A DNA stretch of 46,864 bases from Rikenellaceae bacterium (GCA_015060115.1 SUZB01000017.1:1-46864), one strand, 5' to 3'; shown: positions 5,872 to 12,946, counted from the first letter of the stretch. Notes: a model not told the origin generated them from the sequence alone. Translations and numbers: made by a program.

Positions 5872-7765
5872 TATTGTAGAATATCTTGCACAACTTAAGG
5901 CCTCTGACCCTAAGCGTGCTAATTGGATTATGGACTGCCCTCACGTAGGTACTAATGATTGGGGCTTTATTCGCCCTAAGTTTGTCCGTGAGGTTATTGC
6001 TGGTACCACTGTAGAGTATGACTTTAAGAGTGCATATTCTACAAATCCTACTCTTACTCCTCTTTTGAGTTCTGCAAAGGCTACGGTGTGTGCAATCTTC
6101 ATCCCTACTCAGTTGTATGTTCCTGCTCTCCGTGATGGTGTGCAGGTTAAAGCATCTAAACACGATTATAGTTTCCCAGTTATCAACTTTGACTATAATA
6201 GTGTTTATAGTACAACTCAGGGTAATTCTGCTACCCCTATGATGACCAAACACGGTGCTGGTCTTCCTTATATTCCTGCTAACTCAATATTTTCTGAGTT
6301 GCGTATGTGGGCTCCTTATTTTCAGCCTGTTGGTTTTGCTTTAGCTGCCTCGGTTAATGCAAAGCGACCACCTGCCAAGAATGCTATTCCTTTGCTCGGT
6401 TATATCGACTTTGTTAGGCACTTTGTTCTGAACTCTCAGGTTGAGTCTACGCCTCTCCGTGTTAAGGGTTACTCTCGTAAGAACATTAGACCTCTCGATT
6501 ACTTCGAGCCTGAGTTTGTTACCCAAGAAGCAGTCGATAACTATATCACTCGTGATGCTTTTGACAATTTCTTTAAGAGTGTCCGCCAAGCTGGTTCCAC
6601 TTATCCCATTGATGGTGCCTCTTTCAACATTACTTCTTCCCTTGCATCTCTTTATACTATGGGTAGTGGTGTTGCTAACCGTGCTTTTCCAGCTAAGTCT
6701 ATGAACTTTATGAAAGATTTGCCTGCTGAAGGTACTGCTATTGTTGCCTTTAACGACAATCATTATGGAGAGTTTCGTCAGACTTACAAAGGTGATTATT
6801 TCACTGCTTTCCTTAGTAATGAGAATGTAGAGTTTGAGCGTTCTACTGCTCGTGTTGTTGCTGACGATGGTGGTGTCATTACTATGGACCAGCTCTACCA
6901 CGCTGAGCGTGTGCAGAACTTTATCCGCCGTACTATCTTTAAGAACTCGGATTATTCTGAGTTTATTGATGCTCAGTATGGTATCACTCCGCCTACGAAC
7001 CTTACAAAGCCTCTTTTCCTCGGTGCTGTGTCTACTGAGTTGTATTTCAACGATGTAATTTCTACGGTTCAATCTCCTGACTCAAACGGTCTTGTTGACT
7101 CTAATACTGACCTTGGTAGCCGTGCTTCTATCGGCTTTGGTCGTATGGTTACTGGTAAGCTTCGCCCTAAGGACCAGGATAACACTCCTTTTGTTAAGTT
7201 CACTGCTAAAGAGCCTGGCTACTTTATGGTTCTTGAGTGGATTGTGCCCGTTGTGTCCTACTATCAGGGCTATGACCCTCTCTTTGATAAGGACTCTCTC
7301 GGTGATTTGTATTATCCCGCTTTTGACAAAGATGGGTTCCAGGACAAGCAGGTCAGACATATTGTCGAGCAGTATGTTCCTGACTTTAACACTCTGCCTC
7401 CTGGCATTACTTTTGCTGAGTATAATGTAGCGTATGCTCAGGAGCCTGCTTGGTGGGAATATATGTCTACTGCACCTGTTATGTCTGGCCAGATGGTTGA
7501 CGAAAATTCGTATCGCAATTGGGTTTTTCATCGCCGTATCGGTATTAATTTTCTTAATAAAGCTCCAAGCGATACTTCCGCTCGCCCTCTTAATCCTAAA
7601 CAGCTTTCTTCTGATGCTTTCAAGGATATCCTTGACATCTATGTAAAGCCTGAGGATTTCAACCACGTGTTTGCTAACATTCAAGGTTTGGATAATATCC
7701 AAACTTTCTATAAGCACGAATATCACGTGTATCAGCCTTTGTCTCACCGTTTTATGAGTTTCTGA
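5861..7765 (+). CDS. Microvirus major capsid protein VP1
   Basis: A 634-residue capsid protein of the Microviridae F-protein family, the sole shell-forming subunit of the T=1 virion. The length fits Alpavirinae VP1 (larger than phiX174 F because of surface insertions). The N-terminal part (VREVIAGTTVEYDF, then a segment ending FIPTQLYVPALRD) fits the family's jelly-roll start, and the C-terminal part (MVLEWIVPVVSYYQGYD, SHRFMSF) matches the family pattern. The gene is strongly T-biased in the third codon position, which leaves long open frames on the opposite strand. It starts within the end of rep and is followed after 1 nt by the next gene. Confidence 0.95.
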   Translation: MANNIVEYLAQLKASDPKRANWIMDCPHVGTNDWGFIRPKFVREVIAGTTVEYDFKSAYSTNPTLTPLLSSAKATVCAIFIPTQLYVPALRDGVQVKASKHDYSFPVINFDYNSVYSTTQGNSATPMMTKHGAGLPYIPANSIFSELRMWAPYFQPVGFALAASVNAKRPPAKNAIPLLGYIDFVRHFVLNSQVESTPLRVKGYSRKNIRPLDYFEPEFVTQEAVDNYITRDAFDNFFKSVRQAGSTYPIDGASFNITSSLASLYTMGSGVANRAFPAKSMNFMKDLPAEGTAIVAFNDNHYGEFRQTYKGDYFTAFLSNENVEFERSTARVVADDGGVITMDQLYHAERVQNFIRRTIFKNSDYSEFIDAQYGITPPTNLTKPLFLGAVSTELYFNDVISTVQSPDSNGLVDSNTDLGSRASIGFGRMVTGKLRPKDQDNTPFVKFTAKEPGYFMVLEWIVPVVSYYQGYDPLFDKDSLGDLYYPAFDKDGFQDKQVRHIVEQYVPDFNTLPPGITFAEYNVAYAQEPAWWEYMSTAPVMSGQMVDENSYRNWVFHRRIGINFLNKAPSDTSARPLNPKQLSSDAFKDILDIYVKPEDFNHVFANIQGLDNIQTFYKHEYHVYQPLSHRFMSF

Positions 7766-7766
7766 C

Positions 7767-8054
7767 ATGAAAAAGTTTGTACCTCAGAATAGGCGTCTAA
7801 TCCGTTCGGTACAGCCTATTTTACCTGATACTGAGACTATCTATCGTCCTGCTCAAGACCATTTTGATGTGGTTAAGTCAGGCATCGTTGATGGTGTCTC
7901 TTCTACTACTGGTATCTTTGACGAATGTTTCGGCGATGTACCCGATATTTTCCGTCAAGATGTAGATAAACTTGAGCTTGCTGATGCTCTGCTTCGAGCT
8001 GGTGCATCCACTAAGCAAGTTGAAAAGGTTGCTACTGATGGAGTAGAAAATTAG
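7767..8054 (+). CDS. Small phage protein in the VP3 (scaffold) position
   Basis: A 95-residue protein that starts one nucleotide after the VP1 stop. It begins MKKFVPQNRR and carries a C-terminal helix (DKLELADALLRAGASTKQVEKV). In gokushoviruses a small internal scaffolding protein, VP3, lies in this part of the genome, and size and charge fit, but I see no decisive motif. Its stop codon lies inside a 17-bp repeat that recurs just before VP2. Alternative: an unrelated accessory protein. Confidence 0.7.
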   Translation: MKKFVPQNRRLIRSVQPILPDTETIYRPAQDHFDVVKSGIVDGVSSTTGIFDECFGDVPDIFRQDVDKLELADALLRAGASTKQVEKVATDGVEN

Positions 8055-8060
8055 AACAAT
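8044..8060 (+). repeat. 17-bp direct repeat, copy 1
   Basis: TAGAAAATTAGAACAAT is repeated exactly at 8138-8154. This copy contains the stop codon of the VP3-position gene and lies just before the three-way-junction structure. Confidence 0.85.
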
Positions 8061-8065
8061 TTTCT

Positions 8066-8130
8066 GGGGGCGCGCATATCCGACTTGAATATATATGCGA
8101 GATGCGTACCGCATCGTCGCCCCCTCTTTT
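8066..8130 (+). other. Three-way-junction DNA/RNA structure (possible terminator or replication element)
   Basis: Outer stem GGGGGCG (8066-8072) pairs with CGCCCCC (8118-8124). Inside are two arms: CGCATAT (8073-8079) with ATATGCG (8093-8099), and GATGCG (8101-8106) with CGCATC (8110-8115) around a 3-nt loop. TCTTTT follows, so it could terminate transcription between VP3 and VP2. The branched shape also resembles folded origins on ssDNA phage strands. Confidence 0.75.
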
Positions 8131-8137
8131 AACAAAT

Positions 8138-8154
8138 TAGAAAATTAGAACAAT
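8138..8154 (+). repeat. 17-bp direct repeat, copy 2
   Basis: Exact copy of 8044-8060, ending immediately before the VP2 start codon at 8155. The pair brackets the branched structure. Confidence 0.85.
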
Positions 8155-9240
8155 ATGGAATATAAACAATCGCCTAAAGTCGTTGACCCTATTCTTGATA
8201 AGTTGAAGAGCGCAGCTTCTGATTTTCTTGGATATGGTGCCTCTTTAGGTAGTTCTTTGTTTCAGAATTATCTATCTCAAAAAAATGCTCGTGACCAGCG
8301 TGATTGGCAAGAAAAAATGTGGCATATGCAAAATGCTTATAATACCCCTGTTGCTATGAAAGAGCGTATGTTAGCTGCTGGTCTAAATCCTTATCAGATG
8401 ACTGGTGCAGAGCCTGCTGCTTCTGCTGGTACTGGTGCAATGGCTTCAACTCCTCAATTACCTGACCCTCTTGACTCCGTTAAGAAGTTAGCTGAGGTAA
8501 AAAATATTAATGCAGCTACTGCTAAAACTCAATCAGAAAATGATAAAATTCTTCAGGAGACAATTAACCTTAAGATTGCTGAGCGTTTAGGCCTTGTAGA
8601 TGCTGAACAAGCTGAGGCCCAATGGCGTGAGTTATCTCAGCTTTATGGTACTTCTCGTAGTCCTGTTGAGTTGTCTACTCAGGAAACTGAGTCTCGTATC
8701 TCTGATAATCGTGCTTCTGCTATTGCTCATATGTCAGATGCTCAGCTTAATGATGAGCTTGCTGAAGATAGTAGAGTTTTAAGAGATGGCCGTAAAGATT
8801 TGCTCAGTGCTCAAAATGATGACTACCGCTCTCAAATTCAGCGCCGTATAGAGCAGACAGCCATTGATTATGCCTTGGTTAAAGTTCAGCAAGAGGTTGG
8901 CAAATCTCAGTTCTTCTTAAATCAGGCTATGACTGAAAACCAGAGGCGTGATTTTAGTGAGAAAGTTCGTACTTTCGATGCCCGAAAGACTGCCTTAGAT
9001 ATTGGTAATCAGCTTGGATTAACTGAGGTAGCTCTTAAGGAGTATGCAGATGCTGTTAATGATGCTTGGAAGACTGTAATGTCAGGCAATCCTTTCAAAA
9101 ATCCCTTAGATTTTTTTGATGCTATTAGTACTGTTTATGCAGATACTTTGCGTAGCATTACTGGTAATGTATCTACTTTTGTACCTCTTGACCCCTCAAA
9201 AAATCCTACACCTCGTACAAGAAAAAACGGCTATAAATAG
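8155..9240 (+). CDS. Microvirus minor capsid / DNA pilot protein VP2
   Basis: A 361-residue protein with the VP2 hallmark near the N terminus: a glycine/serine-rich hydrophobic stretch (FLGYGASLGSSLF), then RDQRDWQEKMWHMQNAYN, then AMKERMLAAGLNPYQM, the W-x2-Q-N-x-Y-N ... AGLNP pattern shared by microvirus VP2. The rest is Gln/Glu/Ala-rich and helical, as expected for the pilot protein that forms the DNA-conducting tube. The start at 8155 directly follows the second 17-bp repeat. Confidence 0.92.
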   Translation: MEYKQSPKVVDPILDKLKSAASDFLGYGASLGSSLFQNYLSQKNARDQRDWQEKMWHMQNAYNTPVAMKERMLAAGLNPYQMTGAEPAASAGTGAMASTPQLPDPLDSVKKLAEVKNINAATAKTQSENDKILQETINLKIAERLGLVDAEQAEAQWRELSQLYGTSRSPVELSTQETESRISDNRASAIAHMSDAQLNDELAEDSRVLRDGRKDLLSAQNDDYRSQIQRRIEQTAIDYALVKVQQEVGKSQFFLNQAMTENQRRDFSEKVRTFDARKTALDIGNQLGLTEVALKEYADAVNDAWKTVMSGNPFKNPLDFFDAISTVYADTLRSITGNVSTFVPLDPSKNPTPRTRKNGYK

Positions 9241-9260
9241 TATTTTTTAAAAAAAAGTAT

Positions 9261-9268
9261 TATATTTG
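9261..9268 (+). promoter_or_regulatory. Candidate phage promoter -7 element
   Basis: TATATTTG matches TAnnTTTG, 17 nt before the ATG of the 31-residue frame and after A/T runs. No clean -33 TTG at the right spacing, only T-rich DNA. Confidence 0.45.
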
Positions 9269-9285
9269 CGGAAAATTAGGGTATT

Positions 9286-9381
9286 ATGTTGACCGTTCTC
9301 CTCTTGATAGTGCATATTTTAATATATGTTGCTGTAGTCGTTTCTCTTGTCAAATTCATCATTTGGCTATTCAAGAGGTAA
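9286..9381 (+). CDS. 31-residue phage transmembrane peptide
   Basis: ATG 9286-9288 to TAA 9379-9381. It is a single long hydrophobic helix (beginning MLTVLLLIVHILIYV) with a basic end (LFKR). It is the last gene before the right attachment site, preceded by a -7-like element. In the circular form it would lie about 190 nt upstream of the M15 peptidase gene, so it could act as a holin-like or membrane-disrupting partner for that enzyme. This is inference; no homology was tested. Confidence 0.5.
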   Translation: MLTVLLLIVHILIYVAVVVSLVKFIIWLFKR

Positions 9382-9443
9382 TATTTAACATAACTTCGTT
9401 CTTTCTCGTATTGCCCCCCGTAAAATCGCAACTCTCTTCTATT

Positions 9444-9461
9444 CAACTATCTTTATAGTTG
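9444..9461 (+). other. Short perfect hairpin beside attR
   Basis: CAACTAT (9444-9450), loop CTTT, ATAGTTG (9455-9461), ending 9 nt before the 21-bp repeat. It overlaps a TATCTTTA (9448-9455), one base from the -7 consensus, so it may be an operator-like or accessory site at the phage end. Confidence 0.55.
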
Positions 9462-9471
9462 TCTATGCGCT

Positions 9472-9499
9472 TTGTCGTAATATTTACATTATGTTAAAT
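9472..9499 (+). other. attR, dif-like XerC/XerD site
   Basis: XerC arm 9472-9482 (TTGTCGTAATA), centre 9483-9488 (TTTACA), XerD arm 9489-9499 (TTATGTTAAAT). The XerD arm is identical to that of E. coli dif, which marks it as the host-derived half. Confidence 0.85.
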
Positions 9500-9574
9500 C
9501 GCGTATGGGGAAGTGGTAGTACTAATTGGGGCTAAGTTGGATTAAATGAGATTAAGCTAGAGAACGAAAAAACT

Positions 9575-9721
9575 ATGAAGAATATCAACGAAGTACAACT
9601 CAAATGCGCAGAGGCTCTGCTTAACGGCTCTCTCGTCTACGAGATTGTTGTTGCCGTAGTTGTGCTCGTTGGCTATCTCTTTATCTTTAGGCCTCTGCTT
9701 GAGAACGAGGGCGAAAAGTAA
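9575..9721 (+). CDS. 48-residue single-pass membrane protein
   Basis: ATG 9575-9577 to TAA 9719-9721, on the host side of attR. A polar N-terminal part (begins MKNINEVQLK) is followed by one membrane helix (VVAVVVLVGYLFIF) and a charged tail ending ENEGEK. Codon choice (CTC, GAG, GTC) is host-like. The 3' end overlaps the convergent gtrA-like gene by 35 nt. No family recognised. Supported by composition and a plausible end; function unknown. Confidence 0.5.
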   Translation: MKNINEVQLKCAEALLNGSLVYEIVVAVVVLVGYLFIFRPLLENEGEK

Positions 9722-10178
9722 AGTACTTAGCCGCCAAGAAACTATATACGACAGATACGGCCGTTGTAAGCATCTTCGAGGGCGTTGGCCAGATATAGAG
9801 ATGCTCGACAAAAAGTTTCATACAGAGATAGTTCAGCGCAATAGAGCCAAGAACAGATAAGGCATAACGAATTAGCTGACCTCTTGTTTTGTATTCCGTA
9901 GCACGGAAGGCAACATTGCGGTTGAGCCAAAAACCTGTAAAGAAAGTAATCGGAAAAACAACGATAAGCGATGCAATATGTGGTGAGACAACAACGACGC
10001 CAAGGTCGATAAATCGCTCGGCCACGATATAGTGATAAATCACAAAATACCACAGCGTATCAAGCGCCATATTAGCGCCACCGCAAAGGCCATAAGCAAA
10101 GATATCACGGCTAACAAGGCGCTTAAATGGGGTTATATACAACCAATCGACAAGGCGTATAAGTAGTTGTTGTATCAT
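9687..10178 (-). CDS. GtrA family membrane protein
   Basis: A 163-residue protein with four predicted membrane helices, matching the GtrA family, thought to help move lipid-linked sugars across the inner membrane for surface polysaccharide glycosylation. Seen: the early RDIFAYGLCGGANMALD motif with the glycine-rich first helix, the middle FPITFFTGFWLNRNVAF motif (the FxxxxxWxxNRxxxF pattern typical of the family), and the C-terminal AKYFTF. It lies 13 nt downstream of the SPOR-domain gene on the same strand and is probably cotranscribed. Confidence 0.85.
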   Translation of the reverse strand: MIQQLLIRLVDWLYITPFKRLVSRDIFAYGLCGGANMALDTLWYFVIYHYIVAERFIDLGVVVVSPHIASLIVVFPITFFTGFWLNRNVAFRATEYKTRGQLIRYALSVLGSIALNYLCMKLFVEHLYIWPTPSKMLTTAVSVVYSFLAAKYFTFRPRSQAEA

Positions 10179-10191
10179 TGTTTAGGATTGG

Positions 10192-11022
10192 TTACTTAAA
10201 GCGTTTTGGAGTATGCACCCACGACTGCTTGAACTTATCTCTATTATCGCGCACAAATCGCTCACAATCTGCCTTATCCGAGCTACCATAAACGGCCACG
10301 GCATACATCTTACCAAGTGTCAAAATATCGCAACACTCTGCATACTGACGCCTTAGAATATCCTCCATAGCACGCTCGGCATTCTCCGTTGTTGAGTAGC
10401 TACCGACAACGACCCAGTGGCGAATATCATCTCTATCTATCCACCTTAGAGGCGCAGACTCAGTAACGACCGCCTCTTCTGCAACCTCCACTACCGTAGG
10501 TGCTGGTGCAGGAATATCAGCAACAACCTCTACCTTGGCAGGTACAGGGCTCGCTACCCTATCGTTTGCCAAAAATAGATATGCACCAATACCCAAGAGT
10601 GCGACCACAACGGCAGCAATCGCTAAGTATGGCTTTCGGCTACGACTATGAATCTTGATAGGCGCTTTATCGGCAAGATTGAGAGCTTTCAATAGCTCCG
10701 CATCGGTAACAAAGCTCTTATCACGAAGCGTACCCACACCGCTAATTGTCAGCGTATTACCCTCCTTCACCTTATCCAACCATCGAAGATATATATCCTC
10801 GGCCTCAGACGATGAAATATTGGCTACCGATGCGATAACATCACAGAGTGACACACCCTCCTCAGCGCTCGAAAACTCCACGGCAAAGGTGGGTGCAACT
10901 ACCCTATTTCCCTCCATTTTGGCCATTCGTCGAACCACGCCAAGCGAGCCGACACGAGGAAGAACAACGGCATTATGCTCCGCAAGAGTGTTGTAAATCA
11001 GCTTATTTACCTCGTTTACCAT
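10192..11022 (-). CDS. HU-CCDC81 / SPOR domain envelope protein
   Basis: A 276-residue protein. Residues 1 to about 110 are an HU-like CCDC81 tandem typical of Bacteroidetes (VNKLIYNTLAEHNAVVLPRVG; GNTLTISGVGTLRD). One membrane helix (YLAIAAVVVALLGIGAYLFL) follows at about 135-155, then a Pro/Val/Glu linker, and a C-terminal SPOR domain (HWVVVGSYSTTENAERA ... MYAVAVYGSS) that in this family binds denuded septal peptidoglycan. I place the start at ATG 11020-11022 (MVNEVNK), not further upstream, because the conserved domain begins there; this overlaps the end of lgt by 20 nt, implying translational coupling. Probable role in the envelope or division site. Confidence 0.85.
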   Translation of the reverse strand: MVNEVNKLIYNTLAEHNAVVLPRVGSLGVVRRMAKMEGNRVVAPTFAVEFSSAEEGVSLCDVIASVANISSSEAEDIYLRWLDKVKEGNTLTISGVGTLRDKSFVTDAELLKALNLADKAPIKIHSRSRKPYLAIAAVVVALLGIGAYLFLANDRVASPVPAKVEVVADIPAPAPTVVEVAEEAVVTESAPLRWIDRDDIRHWVVVGSYSTTENAERAMEDILRRQYAECCDILTLGKMYAVAVYGSSDKADCERFVRDNRDKFKQSWVHTPKRFK

Positions 11023-11938
11023 TCTTCTTCTTTTTATCCTCCTCGCGGTACATCTTGTTAGCGTACTCCGCAACGGCATTTACATCCGTAACGGCAGGGC
11101 GCTTAAGCGACACGATAATAAAGACAATGCCGAGCAAAATAAAGGGTACACTGAGCCACTGACCCATATCGAGCGACATAGTGCTCTCGAAATCCACCTG
11201 ACGCTCCTTAACGAACTCGATAAAGAAGCGTGTAAGGAAGATGCCAATCATCGCCAACCCAAAGAGCAGACCGGGGCGACGACGACCCACATCCTTGCGG
11301 TAGTAGAGCCACAAAAGAACGGCAAAAGTGATAAAGTAGCAGAGTGCCTCGTAGAGCTGAGTCGGGTGGCGTGCGGGAATCTGCTCGATAATTGCATCGG
11401 GTACATCGCCAGCATACTGATACCACTCGTAGCGAGCATCGTGGCGCACGAACTTAAAGCCCCACGGCAGGTCGGTAGCGTAACCAACAATCTCTGAGTT
11501 AAATAGGTTGCCAAGGCGGATGATACCACCACTGAGCGGAGCAACGATAGCGATACGGTCGAGACCCCATACAAAAGGTAGATGGTTGCGGCGAACAAAG
11601 CCTACGATGCCGATGATAATACCGATGGTTGCACCATGGCTCGCCATACCGCCATCACGAATATCGGTGATAATACGCCAGGGCTCGGGTAGATACACCT
11701 CTGGCTCATAGAAGAGGCAGTGGCCAACGCGAGCACCGATAAATGTGCCGAGAACAATCCACAAAAATGCCGACTCCAAGGTGCGCGATGGCAGCCCCTC
11801 ACGCTTAAAGGTGAAGTAGCATACACGCTCGGCAGCAAGAATGGCAATAGCCCACATAAGACCATACCAGCGAATATCCAAGTCGCCAAGCATAATGAAT
11901 GTGGGGTCAAAATTCCATACTATACTCAACAGGTTCAT
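11003..11938 (-). CDS. lgt: Prolipoprotein diacylglyceryl transferase
   Basis: A 311-residue polytopic inner-membrane enzyme that moves diacylglycerol from phosphatidylglycerol to the lipobox cysteine, the first step in lipoprotein maturation. Family features: the N-terminal IRWYGLMWAIAIL segment, the GARVGHCLFYEP motif with the essential Arg and His, DGGMASHGATIGIIIG, and the signature region GNLFNSEIVG. Gly/His/Arg positions and length match Lgt. The hydrophilic C-terminal tail is Lys/Arg-rich. Overlaps the downstream HU/SPOR gene. Confidence 0.95.
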   Translation of the reverse strand: MNLLSIVWNFDPTFIMLGDLDIRWYGLMWAIAILAAERVCYFTFKREGLPSRTLESAFLWIVLGTFIGARVGHCLFYEPEVYLPEPWRIITDIRDGGMASHGATIGIIIGIVGFVRRNHLPFVWGLDRIAIVAPLSGGIIRLGNLFNSEIVGYATDLPWGFKFVRHDARYEWYQYAGDVPDAIIEQIPARHPTQLYEALCYFITFAVLLWLYYRKDVGRRRPGLLFGLAMIGIFLTRFFIEFVKERQVDFESTMSLDMGQWLSVPFILLGIVFIIVSLKRPAVTDVNAVAEYANKMYREEDKKKKNGKRGK

Positions 11939-12002
11939 TGTATTTTATATTTAATTATTTCAGATGTGTTATATAAATTAGTTAATATGCCTTTATTATA
12001 GT

Positions 12003-12638
12003 TTAGCTTGACATAATAGCTGTCTTAGCAATAACTCTCCAGGCCTGAGCGATATTCTTTTGGGTAATAATAATATCCTCGAAGTCATCACGGTTGCGTG
12101 CAACAAGACGCCACTCTTGCTCATTGGCTGTTAGGCGCAACTTTCGCCAAATGACACTATTATCTTTGAGGACAAGAACATACTCGTTGCCCTGGATAAT
12201 CTCGTCAAGTTCTACCCTTTTGAGAAATAGCTCTGTTACGGCGCATGTAGGCTCACACATAGCTCTCTGGTAGGTACGCGCAACAATTTCACAGCCACTA
12301 ATTGATGGCAAGCAGATGTTGGCTATGGGGCTATAACGCTTTAGATCAGGAAGAATATTCTCCACCTCGTCGTTGTAGTATGCTATCTCATTACCGGCAA
12401 CTAACTCGCTGTTAAGCATCGTTCCTGCACCTGTAAGCAACCATGTGCGATTAATCTCAGGAAAGCATTTTACGATACGATCTGCAAGGTCAAACGAGAT
12501 ACCATAGTTACCTCGCTTTATGTGGTAGAGATTCTCGGCACGATTTAGACCTATATATATGGCGAAGAAGTTTGTCGTCATATTCGCCCAGCGAATAACA
12601 CTCTCTAATCGCTCCCAGTTTGCATACTTATTCGTCAT
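12003..12638 (-). CDS. HTH/S24-like transcriptional regulator, catalytic Ser apparently missing
   Basis: A 211-residue protein with an N-terminal XRE-like helix-turn-helix (residues about 8-70: GLNRAENLYHIKRGNYGIS ... TWLLTGAGTML), followed by a domain laid out like the LexA/CI S24 fold (residues about 100-205). Where S24 proteins have a Ser-Met-x-Pro nucleophile, this one reads AMCEPT, and the usual Lys region appears as VIWRKLRL. Self-cleavage is therefore doubtful; it may act as a dimerising regulator only. Divergently transcribed from tRNA-Arg with only about 43 nt between. Whether it regulates the nearby genes is unknown. Confidence 0.7.
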   Translation of the reverse strand: MTNKYANWERLESVIRWANMTTNFFAIYIGLNRAENLYHIKRGNYGISFDLADRIVKCFPEINRTWLLTGAGTMLNSELVAGNEIAYYNDEVENILPDLKRYSPIANICLPSISGCEIVARTYQRAMCEPTCAVTELFLKRVELDEIIQGNEYVLVLKDNSVIWRKLRLTANEQEWRLVARNRDDFEDIIITQKNIAQAWRVIAKTAIMSS

Positions 12639-12667
12639 ATTTATAGCTCATATTTACGAAATTTGAG

Positions 12668-12675
12668 TATCTTTG
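12668..12675 (+). promoter_or_regulatory. Promoter -7 element for tRNA-Arg
   Basis: TATCTTTG matches TAnnTTTG and lies 6 nt before the tRNA 5' end, so the mature end is close to the transcription start. Confidence 0.65.
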
Positions 12676-12681
12676 CACCAT

Positions 12682-12753
12682 GGCCCTGTAGTTCAATGGA
12701 TAGAATTTAAGATTCCGGTTCTTACGATGAAGGTTCGAATCCTTTCGGGGTCA
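12682..12753 (+). tRNA. tRNA-Arg (anticodon CCG)
   Basis: A 72-nt cloverleaf read by hand: acceptor GGCCCTG pairs with CGGGGTC (two G-T pairs); D arm GTTC/GAAT; anticodon stem TAAGA/TCTTA with loop TTCCGGT, anticodon CCG at 12714-12716; a 4-nt variable loop; T arm GAAGG/CCTTT around TTCGAAT; discriminator A. No encoded CCA (CTCC follows), so CCA would be added after transcription. Decodes CGG. Divergent from the HTH/S24-like gene; a terminator hairpin follows. Confidence 0.93.
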
Positions 12754-12761
12754 CTCCTCAT

Positions 12762-12790
12762 AAGGCGCTTGAATATCTTTCGGGCGCCTT
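12762..12790 (+). terminator. Terminator after tRNA-Arg
   Basis: AAGGCGC (12762-12768) pairs with GCGCCTT (12784-12790), followed by a short T-rich stretch. Confidence 0.65.
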
Positions 12791-12900
12791 TCTCTATCTG
12801 TTGTACTGAGTCTCATCCAAGTCCTCACTGCAAATATACCATATTTATTTGTAATAAAGAGTGTATAACCATACTTTTTTTGTCTTTATCGTAATAAAAA

Positions 12901-12926
12901 TCCCGAATGCTTTATGACATTCGGGA
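12901..12926 (-). terminator. Terminator for the LuxR-type gene
   Basis: A 9-bp stem pairs 12901-12909 (TCCCGAATG) with 12918-12926. On the minus strand it is followed by TTTTT, a standard intrinsic terminator 20 nt after the stop. Confidence 0.75.
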
Positions 12927-12946
12927 AATTTTAGGTTATACCTATA

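Larger units (their letters stand above)
3541..9499 (+). mobile_element. Integrated temperate microvirus (Microviridae) prophage
   Basis: A complete ssDNA-phage genome inserted between two dif-like sites. The repeat-to-repeat distance predicts a 5,931-nt circle, a normal size for Bacteroidetes microviruses (Alpavirinae/BMV type). Core genes present: HUH replication initiator (VP4), major capsid (VP1), pilot protein (VP2), a small protein in the VP3 position, and an M15 peptidase often seen in this phage group. All genes are on one strand, with strong T preference at third codon positions (GCT, CTT, TCT, GGT), quite unlike the host genes. No integrase, transposase or recognisable repressor is encoded. 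All main frames are intact, so the element looks functional. Confidence 0.93.

Noticed and set aside
7660..7730. CACGTG cores resembling half of a parS site
   Set aside because: Only the central six bases match; the flanking bases of the parS palindrome are absent and both lie within the phage capsid gene.
6341..7768. Long minus-strand frames opposite the capsid gene (243 and 228 codons)
   Set aside because: They mirror the strong T-ending codon bias of VP1, overlap a certain gene entirely and show odd Ser/Thr/Arg-rich composition without domains.
12673..12894. 73-codon plus-strand frame
   Set aside because: It begins within the promoter and covers the tRNA-Arg gene and its terminator.
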